Positions 63,386 through 64,000 of a stretch of DNA of 64,000 nucleotides are shown here, in pieces; positions within the stretch are counted from its first letter, which is position 1; every line of letters starts with the position of its first letter. The translations under genes were made by a program, and so were the position numbers. Source of the stretch: Gammaproteobacteria bacterium (GTDB lineage Bacteria; Pseudomonadota; Gammaproteobacteria; Ga0077536); contig SHZJ01000011.1 of NCBI GenBank assembly GCA_009692365.1, forward strand, positions 24,006 to 88,005. The letters are read 5' to 3'. Under the pieces are notes generated by a model, which worked only from the letters and a program-made list of their open reading frames with translations, searched no databases and was not told where the DNA came from.

Positions 63386-63736
63386 CTACCAGCTAAAAAT
63401 TACCCAGTTGGGAATCACAGGGTTTTGGTTGGCCAGGTTCCCGACGCGGGCCTCTAGGCGACCATCGCCATCTTGATCGACCAGGTAATAGGACGGGCCG
63501 GCAACGGGCGTGATTTTGACCATGTACAAACGCCCGCTGAGTCGGTACTCCTCCACTGTGGAGTCCTTGCGTTGGATGATGGTGACATCGGGTTCGATTG
63601 CTTGGCCGTCTTCCATGGGGCCCAGGGGTTCGGGTGCCGACTCCGGAACCTCTTGCAGATTGCTCGGGTTCGCCGCAAAAGCGCAGGGGCAGGAGAGGAG
63701 CGCGGCGAGCAGTAGAATGTTCTGCGAAGTTCGCAT
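63386..63736 (-). CDS. DUF2782 family periplasmic protein
   Basis: The 116-residue protein has a signal peptide (MRTSQNILLLAALLSCPCAFA). The DUF2782 core has EPDVTIIQRKDSTVEEYRLSG, RLYMVKITPVAGPSYYLVD and QDGDGRLE, and ends PNWVIFSW. The function is unknown. In Pseudomonas it also lies between polA and thrB. It is upstream of the thrB relic by 27 bases and divergent from polA. Confidence 0.92.
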   Translation of the reverse strand: MRTSQNILLLAALLSCPCAFAANPSNLQEVPESAPEPLGPMEDGQAIEPDVTIIQRKDSTVEEYRLSGRLYMVKITPVAGPSYYLVDQDGDGRLEARVGNLANQNPVIPNWVIFSW

Positions 63737-63857
63737 TTGAGCTTTCTCAATCGCGTGCGATGATGGATTTTATGTCCCGAAGCATAGCATCAGCGCTCGC
63801 TCAGATCGCGCCGCACGCGGCCTGAACGACGGCGTCTTTTTTAATTCCCCCACCCTG

Positions 63858-64000
63858 ATGACGAACCCCCCGGATATGGCAAAACCCCTGCTAGTGTTGG
63901 TCGATGGCTCCTCGTATTTGTACCGCGCCTTCCACGCGATGCCGGGCTTGGCGAACGCCAGCGGCCAGCCCACGGGTGCCATCCACGGGGTGATTTCCAT
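63858..64000 (+). CDS. polA: DNA polymerase I, N-terminal part (cut by window end)
   Basis: The first 47 codons encode [20 protein letters not shown] and then [16 protein letters not shown], the start of the 5'-3' exonuclease domain of PolA. Asp in [14 protein letters not shown] is the first metal-binding residue of the FEN-like nuclease. An ATG at 63858 or 63876 may be the start; neither has a strong RBS. The rest lies outside the window. Confidence 0.95.
   Translation, partial: MTNPPDMAKPLLVLVDGSSYLYRAFHAMPGLANASGQPTGAIHGVIS

Overview
The window reads as a 64 kb piece of chromosome from a GC-rich Gram-negative bacterium, most likely a gammaproteobacterium. The evidence is gene content and order: aspS / ruvCAB / ybgC-tolQRAB-pal-cpoB-queC, then kdsD-kdsC-lptC-lptA-lptB-rpoN-hpf-rapZ-HPr-EI, and polA beside a DUF2782 gene and a thrB remnant. 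These arrangements are familiar from Pseudomonas-like genomes, but I cannot name the genus. Two protein-sorting tails (PEP-CTERM and VPLPA-CTERM) suggest an environmental, exopolysaccharide-producing organism.

Region 1 (1-5 kb) is accessory. It holds a Phd/ParE-type toxin-antitoxin pair, scraps of an IS91-type transposase and of a higA gene, an ABM-domain monooxygenase, a crotonase-family enzyme, an intact higBA pair with a palindromic operator in its promoter, and a broken PEP-CTERM gene.

Region 2 (5-36.5 kb) is a metabolic mosaic of short operons with 1-4 bp overlaps. It carries a methyltransferase, HDOD, MOSC, quinone oxidoreductase, thiolase, POT peptide transporter, a DsbA-like isomerase with an apparent CTG start, alpha/beta hydrolases, an NTF2/GNAT/nitrilase triad, mscL, pcaD, an alkyltransferase-like protein joined to a membrane glutaredoxin, an LLM monooxygenase, a CxxC protein plus COG0523 GTPase, a polysaccharide deacetylase divergent from a second nitrilase, an orphan MlaC, a modular murein-hydrolase candidate, a VPLPA-CTERM phytase-like esterase, a CoA-transferase, modBC without modA, and small enzymes. 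It ends with a gamma carbonic anhydrase.

Region 3 (36.5-37.9 kb) is non-coding and holds a nested tandem-repeat array and tRNA-Lys(TTT).

Region 4 (37.9-50 kb) is core: fmdB, aspS (predicted non-discriminating), nadA in the place where yebC is often found, ruvCAB, the complete Tol-Pal envelope system, and queC.

Region 5 (50-61.5 kb) covers envelope and nitrogen/PTS control: an MltF-like transglycosylase with two substrate-binding domains, a MurU-like nucleotidyltransferase, KDO synthesis (kdsD, kdsC), LPS transport (lptCAB), rpoN, hpf, rapZ, HPr and enzyme I. The ptsN gene normally found between hpf and rapZ is missing.

Region 6 (61.5-64 kb) has an OmpA-like lipoprotein with a strong terminator, a decayed thrB, a DUF2782 gene, and the start of polA, cut by the window edge.
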